Shown: positions 43,327-53,059, counted from the stretch's first letter. The stretch is 64,000 nt of DNA from Corynebacterium afermentans subsp. lipophilum (GCF_030408375.1 NZ_CP046530.1:744001-808000), one strand, 5' to 3'. Program-made: numbers and translations. The notes: a model not told the origin generated them from the sequence alone.

Positions 43327-44245
43327 TCGGGTCCACCACTCGGAATTCCAGCGGCGCGGTGCGCAGGCGGTAGATGCCCGGCACCGCGTCGAATGTTGCG
43401 AGCAGCTCGTGGGCGAACGCCGCGGTGGCGGGGACGACAATATGGTCGCTCGCACACTCGGTTGTCTGAGACTGCGGGTTGAGTAGCAGCCAAGTTTCAC
43501 CGTTGAGCAGCGCGAATGACCTTTCGTGCAACAGGCGGTGGCGCGCGGCGCGCAGTAACGCGCGCGCAGCCGCCGGATCCAGGTCCACGCGCCCCTCGGC
43601 ATCGACCTCGAGGTAGCGGGCGTGCATCGCGCCTATCGACGCCCCTTCGGACCCCACCGCCTCCTCCAACAATGCCCGGTCCTGCGGGTCGGCGCTGATG
43701 GGATCGCGGCCCGTGGAACTCAGGCCGAGCGGCACGCGGTCGCCGACAAAGGCCGCGAATTTCAACGGGTCCCAGGACAGCATCTGTTCCACGTCGTCGC
43801 CGTTAATGCCGACCGCGTACGTGAAACGGATCAGGCCGGTGGGCCCGTCCACCACACCGAGGACCGGGTCGGTGACAAACACAAAGCCGGACAGGGTGCC
43901 GCGCGGGTTGTCCAACACGAGGTAGTGCCCCGGCTCGATGTCGTCGCGGGCGGCGCGGGCGAGCAGGCGCGCCGGCCATTCGTCGGGAAGCGCAGGCGTG
44001 CCGGGCACGCGCAACGTCAGCTCCGTCTGGGTGCCCGCGACAGGCTGGGAAGACTCCACGCGGGACTTGCCATACGTGCAGTACAACACGTGGGGAACCG
44101 GCTCGGGCAACACGTACGCGTGGACATCTAGGTGGCGGTAGGAAAACACGTACGCGTCCTCGCCGCCGGTGGTCTGCGCGATGTGGCCGCGCACCACCTC
44201 ACCGCCGGTTCTCGGGCCGCGGCGGGCGTTGTCGAGCACTCCCAT
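43319..44245 (-). CDS. SUFU (suppressor of fused-like) domain protein
   Basis: 308 residues. Central region [30 protein letters not shown] and [51 protein letters not shown] match bacterial SUFU-like domains. The C-terminal third ([20 protein letters not shown]) is a separate small domain. Soluble; role unknown, although such domains occur in immunity proteins. ATG 44245 has TATGGT exactly 7 nt upstream; ATG 44257 is an alternative. The 3' end overlaps luxS by 8 bp. Confidence 0.8.
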   Translation of the reverse strand: MGVLDNARRGPRTGGEVVRGHIAQTTGGEDAYVFSYRHLDVHAYVLPEPVPHVLYCTYGKSRVESSQPVAGTQTELTLRVPGTPALPDEWPARLLARAARDDIEPGHYLVLDNPRGTLSGFVFVTDPVLGVVDGPTGLIRFTYAVGINGDDVEQMLSWDPLKFAAFVGDRVPLGLSSTGRDPISADPQDRALLEEAVGSEGASIGAMHARYLEVDAEGRVDLDPAAARALLRAARHRLLHERSFALLNGETWLLLNPQSQTTECASDHIVVPATAAFAHELLATFDAVPGIYRLRTAPLEFRVVDPTT

Positions 44246-44376
44246 GCAGCCCACCATATCCCCGCTGGAAGGTGGCGAGTGATCAGCTGGCATCACACTG
44301 GCGGGAACCTTTTTGGTACGTGTGGCGTTATACCCGGTGAACTCTTGGACAAACTCATTGGAAAGGAATGTGCGAC

Positions 44377-45183
44377 GTGAGAAGCACTAACCCCGTTCTG
44401 CGCAACATTCCGGGGGCGGATGCGGACAACGGCTACCAGGCCGGCCAGACCGCGACGCTTCCGGGGCACGCGCCCGAAATTGATCAGCAACGCCCGATGA
44501 CGGTCGACGACGTGGTGACCAAGACGGGCATCACGCTCGCCGTGATCATCGCGTTCGCCGCTGTGAACTTCGTTATCTTCCTCACCGGCAACATCAGCCT
44601 CGGTGTTATCTTGACCTTCGTCGGCGCCATCGGCGGCTTCATCACCACGCTGGTCAACGCGTTCCGCCGCGAGTTCGGCTCGAAGACGCTGACGCTGATC
44701 TACGCTGCGTTTGAGGGCTTGTTCCTCGGCGGCTTCTCTCTGACCGTCTCCGGCTGGTTCAGCGTCGGCGGCGCCGATGCCGGCCAGCTTATCTTCCAGG
44801 CCATTTTGGGCACGATCGGCGTGTTCATCGGCATGCTCGTGGTCTACCGTCGCGGCGCGATCCGCGTGACTCCGCGTTTCCACCGCATCGTCACCGGTAT
44901 GATCTTCGGCGTGGCCATCATGGCGCTGGGCAACTTCCTGCTGGCAATCTTCACCGGCATCTCCCCGCTTCGCGACGGCGGCACGCTGTCCATCATCTTC
45001 GGCGTGGTCTGCATCGTTCTGGCGGCCCTGTCCTTCCTGCAGGACTTTGACTTGGCCGACAAGCTGGTCCGCACCGGTGCGCCGGAGCGCGCCTCCTGGG
45101 GCGTCGCGCTTGGTCTGGCTGTGACCCTGGTGTGGCTCTACACCGAGATCTTGCGCCTGCTGTCCTACTTCAACGACCGCTAG
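44377..45183 (+). CDS. Bax inhibitor-1/YccA family membrane protein
   Basis: 268 residues from GTG 44377, SD GGAAAGGAA 8 nt upstream. Seven helices starting at ITLAVIIAFAAVNFVIFL; IYAAFEGLFLGGFS is the BI-1 signature region and the last helices end LVWLYTEILRLLSYF, a hallmark of the actinobacterial branch. These are possible calcium-leak proteins of the cytoplasmic membrane; the physiological role in Actinobacteria is unknown. A very strong bidirectional hairpin follows. Confidence 0.9.
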   Translation: MRSTNPVLRNIPGADADNGYQAGQTATLPGHAPEIDQQRPMTVDDVVTKTGITLAVIIAFAAVNFVIFLTGNISLGVILTFVGAIGGFITTLVNAFRREFGSKTLTLIYAAFEGLFLGGFSLTVSGWFSVGGADAGQLIFQAILGTIGVFIGMLVVYRRGAIRVTPRFHRIVTGMIFGVAIMALGNFLLAIFTGISPLRDGGTLSIIFGVVCIVLAALSFLQDFDLADKLVRTGAPERASWGVALGLAVTLVWLYTEILRLLSYFNDR

Positions 45184-45197
45184 GCCCACAGAAACGC

Positions 45198-45240
45198 AAA
45201 GCGCCTCGCTTCCGGATCATCTCCGGAAGCGAGGCGCTTT
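45198..45240. terminator. 19-bp perfect bidirectional terminator
   Basis: AAAGCGCCTCGCTTCCGGA (45198-45216) pairs perfectly with 45222-45240 around loop TCATC. A-rich left and T-rich right flanks allow termination of both the BI-1 gene (plus) and the lipoprotein gene (minus). Confidence 0.9.
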
Positions 45241-45254
45241 GTTGTGTGTGTGGC

Positions 45255-45782
45255 TTAGTAGTTGTTGTCCGGAACCACGGACTGGCCGTCGACGGACACG
45301 GTGGTGAACACCGGCTTGCCGTCAATGATCTCCGGGTTGCCCAGCACAACCTTCACGTCTTCTTCGCGGTTGTCCGGGGAGACAACGACGCGGGTGCCGG
45401 TGCCCTCGGCGAGATCCTCGCCCCACTGCTCCCAGACGATGTTTTCGAGGAAGTCGTCCTGGTTCTTGCAGTCCACGGTCAGGCGGTCCGGGCGCACCAG
45501 GTCGGTGGCGCCGCAGTTATTGAACACCGGGGCGGCAGCGACCGCGGCCTCTGCGGTCTCCTGCTCCTGCGCCGCGTTGGCCTCGGTGACGTTGGTCGCC
45601 GTCGCGGTGCTGGTGGCGGTGGTCGCAGTGCCGGCGCCCTTCAGCGAGTCCGGGTCCTGGGTGGTGGCGGTGTCGACCTTCTCGGAGGAGGGGTTCTCGT
45701 GCGGCGGGGTGCAGCCTGCCAGAGCGATGGCGGCCAGGGCGGCGACGCCGGCTACAGCTTTGCGGGAAGAGGTGGCAATCAC
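45255..45782 (-). CDS. Lipoprotein with Thr/Ala linker, unknown function
   Basis: 175 residues from GTG 45782 (SD AAGGA). Lipoprotein signal with lipobox LAGC, a Thr/Ala/Asn-rich linker (about 35-80), then a small domain with two Cys (NNCGATDLVRPDRLTVDCKNQDDF) likely forming a disulfide, plus ENIVWEQWG and VFTTVSVDGQ. Membrane-anchored outside the cell. No family recognised; appears inserted next to greA relative to the mycobacterial order. Confidence 0.78.
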   Translation of the reverse strand: MIATSSRKAVAGVAALAAIALAGCTPPHENPSSEKVDTATTQDPDSLKGAGTATTATSTATATNVTEANAAQEQETAEAAVAAAPVFNNCGATDLVRPDRLTVDCKNQDDFLENIVWEQWGEDLAEGTGTRVVVSPDNREEDVKVVLGNPEIIDGKPVFTTVSVDGQSVVPDNNY

Positions 45783-45822
45783 AGGAATGGTCCTTCTGTT
45801 TTTGAAAAGAGAAAAGTACTGG

Positions 45823-46344
45823 CTACTTCGCGCGGGGCGTGGAGGCCTTGACTGAATCATACGGCTCGGCGGAGACGATGGTGACGGAAATCTCGCGGCC
45901 GTTCGGGGCGGTGTACTTGCGGGTTTCGCCCTCGGAAGCGCCGACGACGGCAGCGCCGAGCGGGGACTGCTCCGAGTAGGTCTCCAAATCCGCGTTGTCC
46001 GTCGAGGCTGCGCGGGTGCCGATGAGGAAGGTCTCGCGGTCGTTCTCGTCGCCGTCGTAGTAGACGTGCACGACGGAACCGACGTGGGCGACACCCTCGA
46101 CGATGCCGGTGCGCTCGGTGGTGGAGTTGGACAGGATCTCGGAGATCTGCTTGATGCGCGCCTCCTCCTGGTCCTGCTGCTCGCGGGCTGCGTCGTAGCC
46201 GGCGTTCTCCTTGAGGTCGCCCTCCTCGCGGCGCTCGTTGATCTCGGCCGCGATGGCGGGGCGGTTGTCAATGAGCTGCTGCAGTTCGGCCTCGAGCTTG
46301 GCCTTCATTTCAGGAGTGATGTACTGCTGCTGGGATTCAGCCAT
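45823..46344 (-). CDS. greA: Transcription elongation factor GreA
   Basis: 173 residues. N-terminal coiled coil with RPAIAAEINERREEGDLKENAGYDAAREQQ (tip acidic residues stimulate RNA polymerase transcript cleavage), then the FKBP-like domain with YTAPNGREISVTIVSAEPY. ATG 46344 with AGGGAAGG upstream. Adjacent DUF4307 gene matches Rv1080c-Rv1081c order. Confidence 0.96.
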   Translation of the reverse strand: MAESQQQYITPEMKAKLEAELQQLIDNRPAIAAEINERREEGDLKENAGYDAAREQQDQEEARIKQISEILSNSTTERTGIVEGVAHVGSVVHVYYDGDENDRETFLIGTRAASTDNADLETYSEQSPLGAAVVGASEGETRKYTAPNGREISVTIVSAEPYDSVKASTPRAK

Positions 46345-46376
46345 AGGGGTCTAAACCTTCCCTGATACGTGAAATC

Positions 46377-46395
46377 GGCCCGCCGCTCGCGGGCC
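46377..46395 (-). terminator. Small GC hairpin between DUF4307 gene and greA
   Basis: GGCCCGC (46377-46383) pairs with GCGGGCC (46389-46395) with a 5-nt loop. It lies after the DUF4307 stop and 32 bp before the greA start on the minus strand. Weak T content (GATTTC) follows; partial terminator is inferred. Confidence 0.45.
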
Positions 46396-46450
46396 AATGT
46401 GTGCAGATATACAGCCGGAAGATTACCACACGCGAATGTGGCGGTTTCCG

Positions 46451-46909
46451 CTAGCGTGCTGCGTAGAAGCTGCTCTCCGGGTCCATGTAGAAGGGGAGAT
46501 TTTCGGAGCAGCCGTAGATGCGCCCCGACACCAACGGCTCGCGCACCGGCAGGTCCACGGCGATGCGGGAGTGCTCGTCGCCGCCGGCTGGCAGGACCAC
46601 CTCGCGGCGTCCCACCTCGGCGTGGGAGTAGTCCACCGCCGTGACGATGCAGTACGCGGGCGTGTCCGGGTTTTTGCGGTTCACGTCGATCCAGAGCCGG
46701 CCCGTGTCGTCGTCGATATGCTCCTGCGAAATAAATTCGGCGCGGACCGGTTCGTTGAAGCGCTCCATGATCGTGCGGGCGCCGACGAAAAGCAGGGCGA
46801 CCATGAGCAGCCCGGAGACAATCGCCACCACTTTGCCGCCGATCGAGCCGCCGGAGCCGCGGTTGCGGCCGTAGCGTTCGGCTGGGCGGGGAGAGGTAGC
46901 GGTGCTCAC
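46451..46909 (-). CDS. DUF4307 single-pass membrane protein
   Basis: 152 residues from GTG 46909 (SD AAGGAG). Short basic N-terminus with AERYGRNRG, one helix (VVAIVSGLLMVALLFVGA), then an extracytoplasmic domain with RLWIDVNRKNPDTPAYCIVTAVDYSHAEVGRREVVLP, typical of DUF4307 and of Rv1081c. Lies between greA and divergent mca as in mycobacteria. Role unknown. Confidence 0.88.
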   Translation of the reverse strand: MSTATSPRPAERYGRNRGSGGSIGGKVVAIVSGLLMVALLFVGARTIMERFNEPVRAEFISQEHIDDDTGRLWIDVNRKNPDTPAYCIVTAVDYSHAEVGRREVVLPAGGDEHSRIAVDLPVREPLVSGRIYGCSENLPFYMDPESSFYAAR

Positions 46910-47007
46910 GGAAACGGCTCCTTGCAGGTGGTAAGGACTTTAGCGTTGATGGTACTAAGATGACGCGGAGGTACAGAACTGACCCCTACGAAAGTTGGAT
47001 TGATCGA

Positions 47008-47880
47008 GTGACCGGGTTTCGTCTCATGGCAATTCACGCCCACCCAGACGACGAGTCCTCAAAGGGTGCGGCCACCATGGCCAAGTACGCCGCGGAAGGC
47101 AACCGCGTCAAGGTCGTCACGTGCACCGACGGCAGGCGCGGCGACATCCTCAATCCGGCTATGGACCGCCCCGGCGTGCTAGACAACATCCTCGACGTGC
47201 GCCGCGAGGAGATGGCGCGCGCCGCGGCGGCGCTCGGCGTCGAGCACGTCTGGCTGGGCTACGAGGACTCCGGGCTGCCGGAGGGCGACCCGCTGCCGCC
47301 GCTGCCGGAAGGCTCGTTCGCGGTGCAGGACCCGGAAGAAGTGGCAGTGGAGATCGTGGAGCAGATCCGCGAATTCTGCCCACACGTGATCATCACTTAC
47401 GACGAAAACGGAGGCTACCCGCACCCCGACCACCTGATGGTGCACGCGATCTCCATGATCGCCTGGGAGCGCGCGGGCGACCCGGATTTCGCCCCCGGCG
47501 CTGGCGAGCCGTGGACGCCGCTGAAGCTGTACTACTCGCACGGCTTTATCTTGCAGCGTATGAAGCTTCTGCAGGAGCGGCTCATCCAGCGCGGCGAGAA
47601 GAGCCCGTACGAGCTGATGATCAAACGTTGGGAGGAAAACGAGGGCGACGTCTTCGACCGCGTGACCACCCAGGTGGAGTGCGCCGACTACTTCCCGCAA
47701 CGTGCCGAAGCGCTGACGGCCCACGCCACGCAGATCGATCCCGCCGGCGCTTTCCTGGCAAGCCCGGTGAAGGACCAGCAGGACGTCTGGCCCACCGAAG
47801 AGTTTGAGCTGGCCGCGACCAGGGTAAAGACCACCCTGCCGGAAACGGACCTGTTTGCCGGCATCGAGGAGGAAAACTAA
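47008..47880 (+). CDS. mca: Mycothiol S-conjugate amidase
   Basis: 290 residues from GTG 47008 (VTGFRLMAIHAHPDDESSKG), which aligns with the usual Mca N-terminus; an in-frame ATG at 46960 would add 16 atypical residues. Zinc motif AHPDDE (H12, D15) and later GGYPHPDHLMVH. Mca cleaves mycothiol S-conjugates, detoxifying electrophiles and antibiotics as mercapturic acids. Followed directly by a small membrane protein gene and the prenyl synthase as in Rv1082-Rv1086. Confidence 0.94.
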   Translation: MTGFRLMAIHAHPDDESSKGAATMAKYAAEGNRVKVVTCTDGRRGDILNPAMDRPGVLDNILDVRREEMARAAAALGVEHVWLGYEDSGLPEGDPLPPLPEGSFAVQDPEEVAVEIVEQIREFCPHVIITYDENGGYPHPDHLMVHAISMIAWERAGDPDFAPGAGEPWTPLKLYYSHGFILQRMKLLQERLIQRGEKSPYELMIKRWEENEGDVFDRVTTQVECADYFPQRAEALTAHATQIDPAGAFLASPVKDQQDVWPTEEFELAATRVKTTLPETDLFAGIEEEN

Positions 47881-48180
47881 ATGTCTACGTTCACCGTCGC
47901 CTCCGCCAGCGCCGCGAATTTCGTGCTGGCCCAGAACCCGGGCGAGACCCCGGTCGGCCCGGACTTCGGCAAAGCCTCGCCGATCGGGTTGCTGCTGCTG
48001 GTGGTCCTGGTCATCGTGGTGCTGTTCATAGGCTGGTCGTTTCACCGCCGCTTCTCCCGGTTCAAGCGCCGCCAGGCGTTTGCGGAAGCCCGCGGGATTG
48101 ATCCGTTCGACGAGAAAGCGATCGACGAGGCCATGGAGAAGGCTGGTTTGAAGGACCAGCGGAAGAAAAACGCTTTCTAG
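47881..48180 (+). CDS. Conserved small membrane protein downstream of mca (Rv1083-like)
   Basis: 99 residues; ATG 47881 immediately follows the mca TAA. Short N-terminus with FVLAQNPGETPVGPDFGKASPIG, one helix (LLLLVVLVIVVLFIGWS), then a basic cytoplasmic tail (RRFSRFKRRQAFAEARGIDPFDE). Strict linkage to mca across Actinobacteria suggests a common process, unproven. Confidence 0.88.
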   Translation: MSTFTVASASAANFVLAQNPGETPVGPDFGKASPIGLLLLVVLVIVVLFIGWSFHRRFSRFKRRQAFAEARGIDPFDEKAIDEAMEKAGLKDQRKKNAF

Positions 48181-48198
48181 CTGGCTAGAATTTATCCC

Positions 48199-48978
48199 GT
48201 GTCTGTCCTTTCGAAGCTGCGATACCCGCTGTACCCGCTGTATGAGGCGCGCCTGAAGCGCGAGCTGCGCGGCAAAAAGCGCCCGAAGCACATTGCCGTG
48301 ATGGCCGACGGTAACCGGCGCTGGGCGCGCGAGGCGGGCTTCGAGGACATCTCCCACGGCCACCGCGTCGGCGGCGCGAAGATCGGCGAGCTCGTACGCT
48401 GGTCCGCGGAGATGGACGTGGACGTGCTCACTATCTACTTGCTGTCCACGGAGAATCTGCAGCGCACCACCGAGGAGGTGGAGCTGCTGTTCGACATCAT
48501 CTCCGGGGTCATCGAGGATCTCGCCACGGAGGACTACACCTGCCGCGTGCGGTTGGTGGGGCATCTGGATTTGTTGCCGGAGGACGTCGCTAAGCGGATG
48601 CGCGAGGGCGCGGCCGCAACCGATACGAAGCACGGCCTCACCGTGAATATCGCGGTCGGCTACGGCGGGCGTCAGGAGATCGTGGACGCGGTGCAATCGC
48701 TTATCGACGACAAAGCCCACGCCGGAGTGCCAGCCACGGAAATGGCCGCCGAGATCACCGTGGAGTCCATCGCGGAGCACCTGTACACCTCCGGCCAGCC
48801 GGACCCGGATTTGGTCATCCGCACCTCCGGCGAGCAGCGCCTGTCCGGTTTTTTGCTGTGGCAGGCGGCGTACTCGGAGATCTGGTTCACCGATATTTAC
48901 TGGCCGGCGTTCCGCAAGATCGACTTCTTGCGCGCGCTGCGCGATTACTCGCAGCGCTCCCGCCGCTTTGGCAAGTAG
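48199..48978 (+). CDS. uppS: Isoprenyl transferase (short-chain Z-farnesyl diphosphate-type cis-prenyltransferase)
   Basis: 259 residues from GTG 48199. HIAVMADGNRRWAR (catalytic Asp), GHRVGGAKIGELVRW, TIYLLSTENLQR, PDPDLVIRTSGEQRLSGFLLWQAAYSEIWF and the RRFG end. The position after mca matches M. tuberculosis Rv1086, the ω,E,Z-farnesyl diphosphate synthase that primes decaprenyl phosphate. TAGAAT lies exactly 7 nt before the GTG (leaderless), so it has its own promoter. A GCTTATCGACG word lies at 48699. Confidence 0.93.
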   Translation: MSVLSKLRYPLYPLYEARLKRELRGKKRPKHIAVMADGNRRWAREAGFEDISHGHRVGGAKIGELVRWSAEMDVDVLTIYLLSTENLQRTTEEVELLFDIISGVIEDLATEDYTCRVRLVGHLDLLPEDVAKRMREGAAATDTKHGLTVNIAVGYGGRQEIVDAVQSLIDDKAHAGVPATEMAAEITVESIAEHLYTSGQPDPDLVIRTSGEQRLSGFLLWQAAYSEIWFTDIYWPAFRKIDFLRALRDYSQRSRRFGK

Positions 48979-49911
48979 CTACATCTTGCGCATGCGCACG
49001 CGTTGGACGGTGTGGTCGTAATCCTTGCGCAGCACCAGCGAGGCGCGCACGCGGGTGGGCAGGATGTTTTCCACCAGGTTGGGCAGGTTGATGGTCTGCC
49101 ACAGCTCGCGGGCGGCGTAGGCGGCCTCGGCGTCGTCCATGCCGGCGAAGCCTTCGAAGTGGTTTCCGGGCTGCTGGAACGACGTATCTCGGAGTTTGAG
49201 GAAGCGCTCGATGTACCAACGCTCGATGTCTTCGGTCTTCGCGTCGACGTAAATGGAGAAATCGAACAGGTCGGAGACCATCAGCGTCGGGCCCGTCTGC
49301 AGCACGTTGAGCCCCTCGAGGATGAGGATGTCGGGCTGGCGGACTTCCACGAATTCGTCGGGGAGGATGTCGTAGGCCTCGTGCGAGTAGATCGGGGCCT
49401 TGACCACCGGCTGGCCGGATTTGACCTCGGTGACAAACCGCATGAGGTTTCTGCGGTTGTAGGACTCCGGGAAGCCCTTGCGTTTCATGATCCCGCGCTC
49501 TTCCAGCACCGCCTTCGGGTGCAAAAAGCCGTCGGTGGTGACCAGGTCCACCCGCGGGTGCGAATCCCAGCGCTGCAGCAGCACCTGCAGCACACGCGCG
49601 GTGGTGGACTTGCCCACGGCCACCGAGCCAGCCAGGCCGATGATGAACGGCACGTGCCCCGGGTCGCCGCCGATGAAGGTCTCGGTGGCGTTGGTGAGCT
49701 TCTGTCGGGCGCGCACCTGCAGGTGGATCAGGCGCGACAGGGGCAGGTAGATGTCCTCGACCTCCTGCAGGTCGAGGTTTTCGCCGATGCCGGAGAGTTT
49801 CTTCAGCTCTTCCTCGGTGAGCACCTGGGGCATCTTGGCGCGGCGCTTGCGCCAGTCCTCGCGGTGGAAGTCGAGGTACGGCGACGAATCGGCTCGAGAC
49901 ATAGCCACCAT
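48979..49911 (-). CDS. coaA: Pantothenate kinase (type I)
   Basis: 310 residues. Phosphorylates pantothenate, the committed step to CoA. P-loop [14 protein letters not shown] near 93-104, [30 protein letters not shown], and [13 protein letters not shown] 49911 is listed; ATG 49902 (MSRADSS) is equally possible and neither has a clear SD. Convergent with uppS, sharing no spacer. Divergent from glyA as in Rv1092c-Rv1093. Confidence 0.95.
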   Translation of the reverse strand: MVAMSRADSSPYLDFHREDWRKRRAKMPQVLTEEELKKLSGIGENLDLQEVEDIYLPLSRLIHLQVRARQKLTNATETFIGGDPGHVPFIIGLAGSVAVGKSTTARVLQVLLQRWDSHPRVDLVTTDGFLHPKAVLEERGIMKRKGFPESYNRRNLMRFVTEVKSGQPVVKAPIYSHEAYDILPDEFVEVRQPDILILEGLNVLQTGPTLMVSDLFDFSIYVDAKTEDIERWYIERFLKLRDTSFQQPGNHFEGFAGMDDAEAAYAARELWQTINLPNLVENILPTRVRASLVLRKDYDHTVQRVRMRKM

Positions 49912-49966
49912 TGTTGCACCCGCGCAAAAGGGGAATAAATCAGCCTTCTGGGCGTGCCGACTTTCC

Positions 49967-49972
49967 TATACT
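49967..49972 (+). promoter_or_regulatory. -10 box of glyA
   Basis: TATACT at 49967-49972 in the coaA-glyA intergenic region, giving a leader of about 40 nt with SD AAAGAAAGGA before GTG 50016. Confidence 0.5.
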
Positions 49973-50015
49973 TCGAGGAGCCGTAATCATCGCGAAAAGA
50001 AAGGACCCGGTCGAC

Positions 50016-51308
50016 GTGTCTGAAGACCTCCGTTACCAGGATCTGGCCACCTACGATCCCGAGGTGCACGCCGCAATTGTGGACGAGCTGGCGCGCCAGC
50101 GCGACACCTTGGAGATGATCGCCTCCGAGAACTTTGTGCCCCGCTCTGTGCTGCAGGCGCAGGGTTCGGTGCTGACCAACAAGTACGCCGAGGGTTACCC
50201 GGGCCGCCGCTACTACGGCGGCTGTGAGCACGTGGACGTGATCGAGGACTTGGCGCGCGACCGCGCCAAGGAGGTCTTCGGCGCCCAGTACGCGAACGTG
50301 CAGCCGCACTCGGGTGCGCAGGCCAACGCCGCGGTGCTCATGGCGCTGGCGGAGCCGGGCGACACCATCTTGGGCCTGGACCTGGCGCACGGCGGCCACC
50401 TCACCCACGGCATGAAGATCAACTTCTCCGGCCGCCTCTACAACGTGGAGGCGTACCAGGTGGAGGAGGACACCCACCAGATCGACATGGCCAAGCTGCG
50501 CGAGCAGGCCCGCGAGGTCAAGCCGAAGGTGATCATCGCCGGCTGGTCCGCGTACCCGCGCCACGAGGACTTCGCGGAGTTCCGCTCCATCGCCGACGAG
50601 GTCGGCGCTTACCTGTGGGTGGACATGGCCCACTTCGCAGGCCTGGTCGCCGCCGGTCTGCACCCGAACCCGGTCCCGCACGCGCATGTGGTGTCCTCCA
50701 CGGTGCACAAGACTCTCGGCGGCCCGCGCTCCGGTTTCATCCTCACCAACGACCTGGAGCTGCACAAGAAGCTCAACTCCGCGGTTTTCCCGGGCCAGCA
50801 GGGTGGCCCGCTGATGCACGTCGTGGCTGCGAAGGCGACCGCGTTCAAGATCGCGGGGAGCCAGGAGTTCAAGGACCGTCAGCAGCGCACCCTCGACGGC
50901 GCGAAGGTGCTGGCGGAGCGTCTGCTTGCCGACGACGCACGCGAGGCCGGCGTTTCCGTCGTCTCCGGCGGCACCGAGGTGCACCTCGTGCTGGTGGACC
51001 TGCGTAACTCGCCGATGGACGGGCAGCAGGCCGAGGACTTGCTGCACTCGGTGGGCATCACCGTCAACCGCAACGCGGTGCCGTTCGACCCGCGCCCGCC
51101 GAAGGTGACCTCCGGCCTGCGCATCGGCACTTCCGCGCTGGCCACCCGCGGCTTCGGCGAGGAGGATTTCCGCGAGGTCGCCGAGATCATCGCGGAGACG
51201 TTGATCAAGGCCGAGAATGCCGACGTTGATGCGCTGCGCGGCCGCGTTGAGGCCCTGGCGCGCAAGTACCCGCTCTACCCGGACCTCGAGGATTGGAAGA
51301 TGCTCTAG
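50016..51308 (+). CDS. glyA: Serine hydroxymethyltransferase
   Basis: 430 residues from GTG 50016. Interconverts serine and glycine with tetrahydrofolate, supplying one-carbon units. [41 protein letters not shown] and PLP lysine in [16 protein letters not shown] are present. C-terminal PLYPDLEDW is normal. Overlaps the convergent DUF5997 stop by 4 bp. Confidence 0.97.
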   Translation: MSEDLRYQDLATYDPEVHAAIVDELARQRDTLEMIASENFVPRSVLQAQGSVLTNKYAEGYPGRRYYGGCEHVDVIEDLARDRAKEVFGAQYANVQPHSGAQANAAVLMALAEPGDTILGLDLAHGGHLTHGMKINFSGRLYNVEAYQVEEDTHQIDMAKLREQAREVKPKVIIAGWSAYPRHEDFAEFRSIADEVGAYLWVDMAHFAGLVAAGLHPNPVPHAHVVSSTVHKTLGGPRSGFILTNDLELHKKLNSAVFPGQQGGPLMHVVAAKATAFKIAGSQEFKDRQQRTLDGAKVLAERLLADDAREAGVSVVSGGTEVHLVLVDLRNSPMDGQQAEDLLHSVGITVNRNAVPFDPRPPKVTSGLRIGTSALATRGFGEEDFREVAEIIAETLIKAENADVDALRGRVEALARKYPLYPDLEDWKML

Positions 51309-51706
51309 TCCTCCTCGGCTTCTCCGGCGTCGGCGCTTGCGCCGTCGCCGCCGGCAACATCATGCCCGCGCTGCTCCGCGAGAGTGGCGCGGGCTTTTTG
51401 CAGCCACTCGGGCTGGTCGTCCAGCAGCGCGCGGATCTCGTCGGTGGTCATCGCCTGGTCCACGCCGGCGCTTTTCAGCGCGGTCACGGAAATGCCCAGC
51501 TTGCGGGCGACCTCGGGGCGCGGGTGTGGGCCGGAAAGGCGCAGCTCCTGCAGCCACTGCGGCGGGTTGTCCTGCAGGTCGCGCAGCTCGGCGTGGGTCA
51601 CGGCGCCGTCCTGGAACTCCTGCGGGGTGGCGGGAAGGTAGATGCCCAGCTTCTTTGCGGCGGTTACCGGCTTCATGGCGATGCCGGAGGGGGTCTGATC
51701 AGTCAT
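51305..51706 (-). CDS. DUF5997 family protein
   Basis: 133 residues. [28 protein letters not shown]-like [24 protein letters not shown] and [16 protein letters not shown] show two tandem helical copies; acidic tail. TACCGT lies exactly 7 nt before ATG 51706. Only 25 bp separate it from the divergent LysR-like gene, a pair I believe is conserved in Actinobacteria. Function unknown. Confidence 0.82.
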   Translation of the reverse strand: MTDQTPSGIAMKPVTAAKKLGIYLPATPQEFQDGAVTHAELRDLQDNPPQWLQELRLSGPHPRPEVARKLGISVTALKSAGVDQAMTTDEIRALLDDQPEWLQKARATLAEQRGHDVAGGDGASADAGEAEED

Positions 51707-51731
51707 GGTCAAAACGGTAGCATTGACGGCC

Positions 51732-52310
51732 ATGCTCACCATTGCCTTCGCCACCGGCACCGAGCCGGGGAAGTGGTTCCGCCGCTTCGAGGAACTCACC
51801 GGAAGCCGACTTGAGACGATGCCGGCGGATGATCCGTTCGTGCTCGTCGGCAAGCAAGCAACTGCAGCGCTCGTGCGGCTTCCGGACGAGCGCGTCACCG
51901 ACGAGTACCACGTGGTGCGCCTCTACGAGGAGGCGGCCGGCGTCGCGGTGCCGAAGGATTCCGTCTACGCGGAGGTAGGGGAGGTTTCCCGCGCGGATCT
52001 CGCGGACGAGATTGTGAACTTTGACGGGCAATCGCCTATCGACGACCTCCGGTCCGCCCTGCAAGTCGTCGCCGCGAACGTCGGCGTGGCCTACGGGCCA
52101 CTGCCGCTGTTGAAGAACCTCGCGCGCAAACAGATCAAAGCATTACCCCTTCTGGGGGAGGAACCGGCGACGCAGATCGCGCTCGTGTGGCGCAGGGCGG
52201 ACGATTCGGACGCTGTGCAGGACTTTGTCGGTGTGACGAAGGGGCGCACGGTGCGTTCTTCGCGTGGAAATGCGCACCCCCGATCGGGTGCAAAGCGGAC
52301 TCGACGTTAA
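51732..52310 (+). CDS. LysR substrate-binding-domain-like protein lacking an HTH
   Basis: 192 residues: TIAFATGTEPGKWFRRFEEL opens like the first strand of a LysR effector domain; AALVRLPDERVTDEYHVVRLYEE and LPLLGEEPATQIALVWRR continue it. No DNA-binding domain precedes it, so it is a stand-alone periplasmic-binding-like fold in the cytoplasm. The C-terminus is basic (AKRTRR). TAGCAT lies 8 nt before ATG 51732. Could act with the divergent DUF5997 protein. A GCCTATCGACG word lies at 52034. Confidence 0.72.
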   Translation: MLTIAFATGTEPGKWFRRFEELTGSRLETMPADDPFVLVGKQATAALVRLPDERVTDEYHVVRLYEEAAGVAVPKDSVYAEVGEVSRADLADEIVNFDGQSPIDDLRSALQVVAANVGVAYGPLPLLKNLARKQIKALPLLGEEPATQIALVWRRADDSDAVQDFVGVTKGRTVRSSRGNAHPRSGAKRTRR

Positions 52311-52363
52311 CGCAAAGTTCATAATGGACGGCGCACTTATTTCAAGAATGAAAGGTATTGATT

Positions 52364-52945
52364 ATGTTTTCCCGTAAGATCGTCGCTTCCGCAGCTGCTC
52401 TGACCCTTGGCGCAACCGGCCTGGTTGCTTGCTCCAACGACGGCGAGGGTGAGCCGACCTCCACCGAGATCGTCTCGGAGACCGCTACCGAGACCGAGGT
52501 TGCCACCGAGACCGCTGGCGAGGCCGCGGATAACACCGACGCCGCTGCTGCTGGCGACGCTGAGGCTACCGAGGAGATCACCACCGCCGACGGCGCAACC
52601 GCGATGGTTCCGGCAGGCGTGAAGGCCGCTATGGACGAGTACGCTCAGCCGGAGTGGGGCGAGCCGATGGCAGTTGAGGAGACTGACGGCGGCTGGATCG
52701 TCACCTACGACAACGAGCACTACATCACCTGGAACGAGAACACCGGTGGTGCTCCGACCTGGGGCCAGATCGCTAACGAGTGGATCACCGACGTGCGTCT
52801 GGACCAGAAGTTGGGCTTCCCGGTCGCACCGGAGACCGAGAACGCCGACCAGTCGGGCTGGACCCAGGAGTTTGAGAACGGCACCATCGAGTGGACCCGC
52901 GGCGGCACCGAGGATGCCTTCACCGCAATCGTGACCGAGAAGTAA
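52364..52945 (+). CDS. LGFP-repeat lipoprotein
   Basis: 193 residues from ATG 52364 (SD AAAGG 8 nt upstream). Lipobox LVACS, a Thr/Glu/Ala acidic linker, then a domain ending in DQKLGFPVAPET and WTQEFENGTIEWTRGG, which fits an LGFP motif (a cell-wall-associated repeat in Corynebacterium). Anchored to the membrane outer face and probably contacts the wall. Own terminator follows. Confidence 0.85.
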   Translation: MFSRKIVASAAALTLGATGLVACSNDGEGEPTSTEIVSETATETEVATETAGEAADNTDAAAAGDAEATEEITTADGATAMVPAGVKAAMDEYAQPEWGEPMAVEETDGGWIVTYDNEHYITWNENTGGAPTWGQIANEWITDVRLDQKLGFPVAPETENADQSGWTQEFENGTIEWTRGGTEDAFTAIVTEK

Positions 52946-52971
52946 ATCGGCGGCCTACCTCGCCTGATTCC

Positions 52972-53003
52972 AAGCGCCACTCCGCTGCGGCGGGGTGGCG
53001 CTT
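52972..53003 (+). terminator. Rho-independent terminator of the LGFP lipoprotein gene
   Basis: AAGCGCCACTCCGC (52972-52985) pairs with GCGGGGTGGCGCTT (52990-53003) with one wobble and loop TGCG, followed by TT then GCG. Stem and T-tract fit a standard terminator. Confidence 0.85.
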
Positions 53004-53059
53004 TTGCGTTGCTGGGCGAGTGTTTGCGCGCCCTCGCGCGGATCTGGACAATAGAGCGC

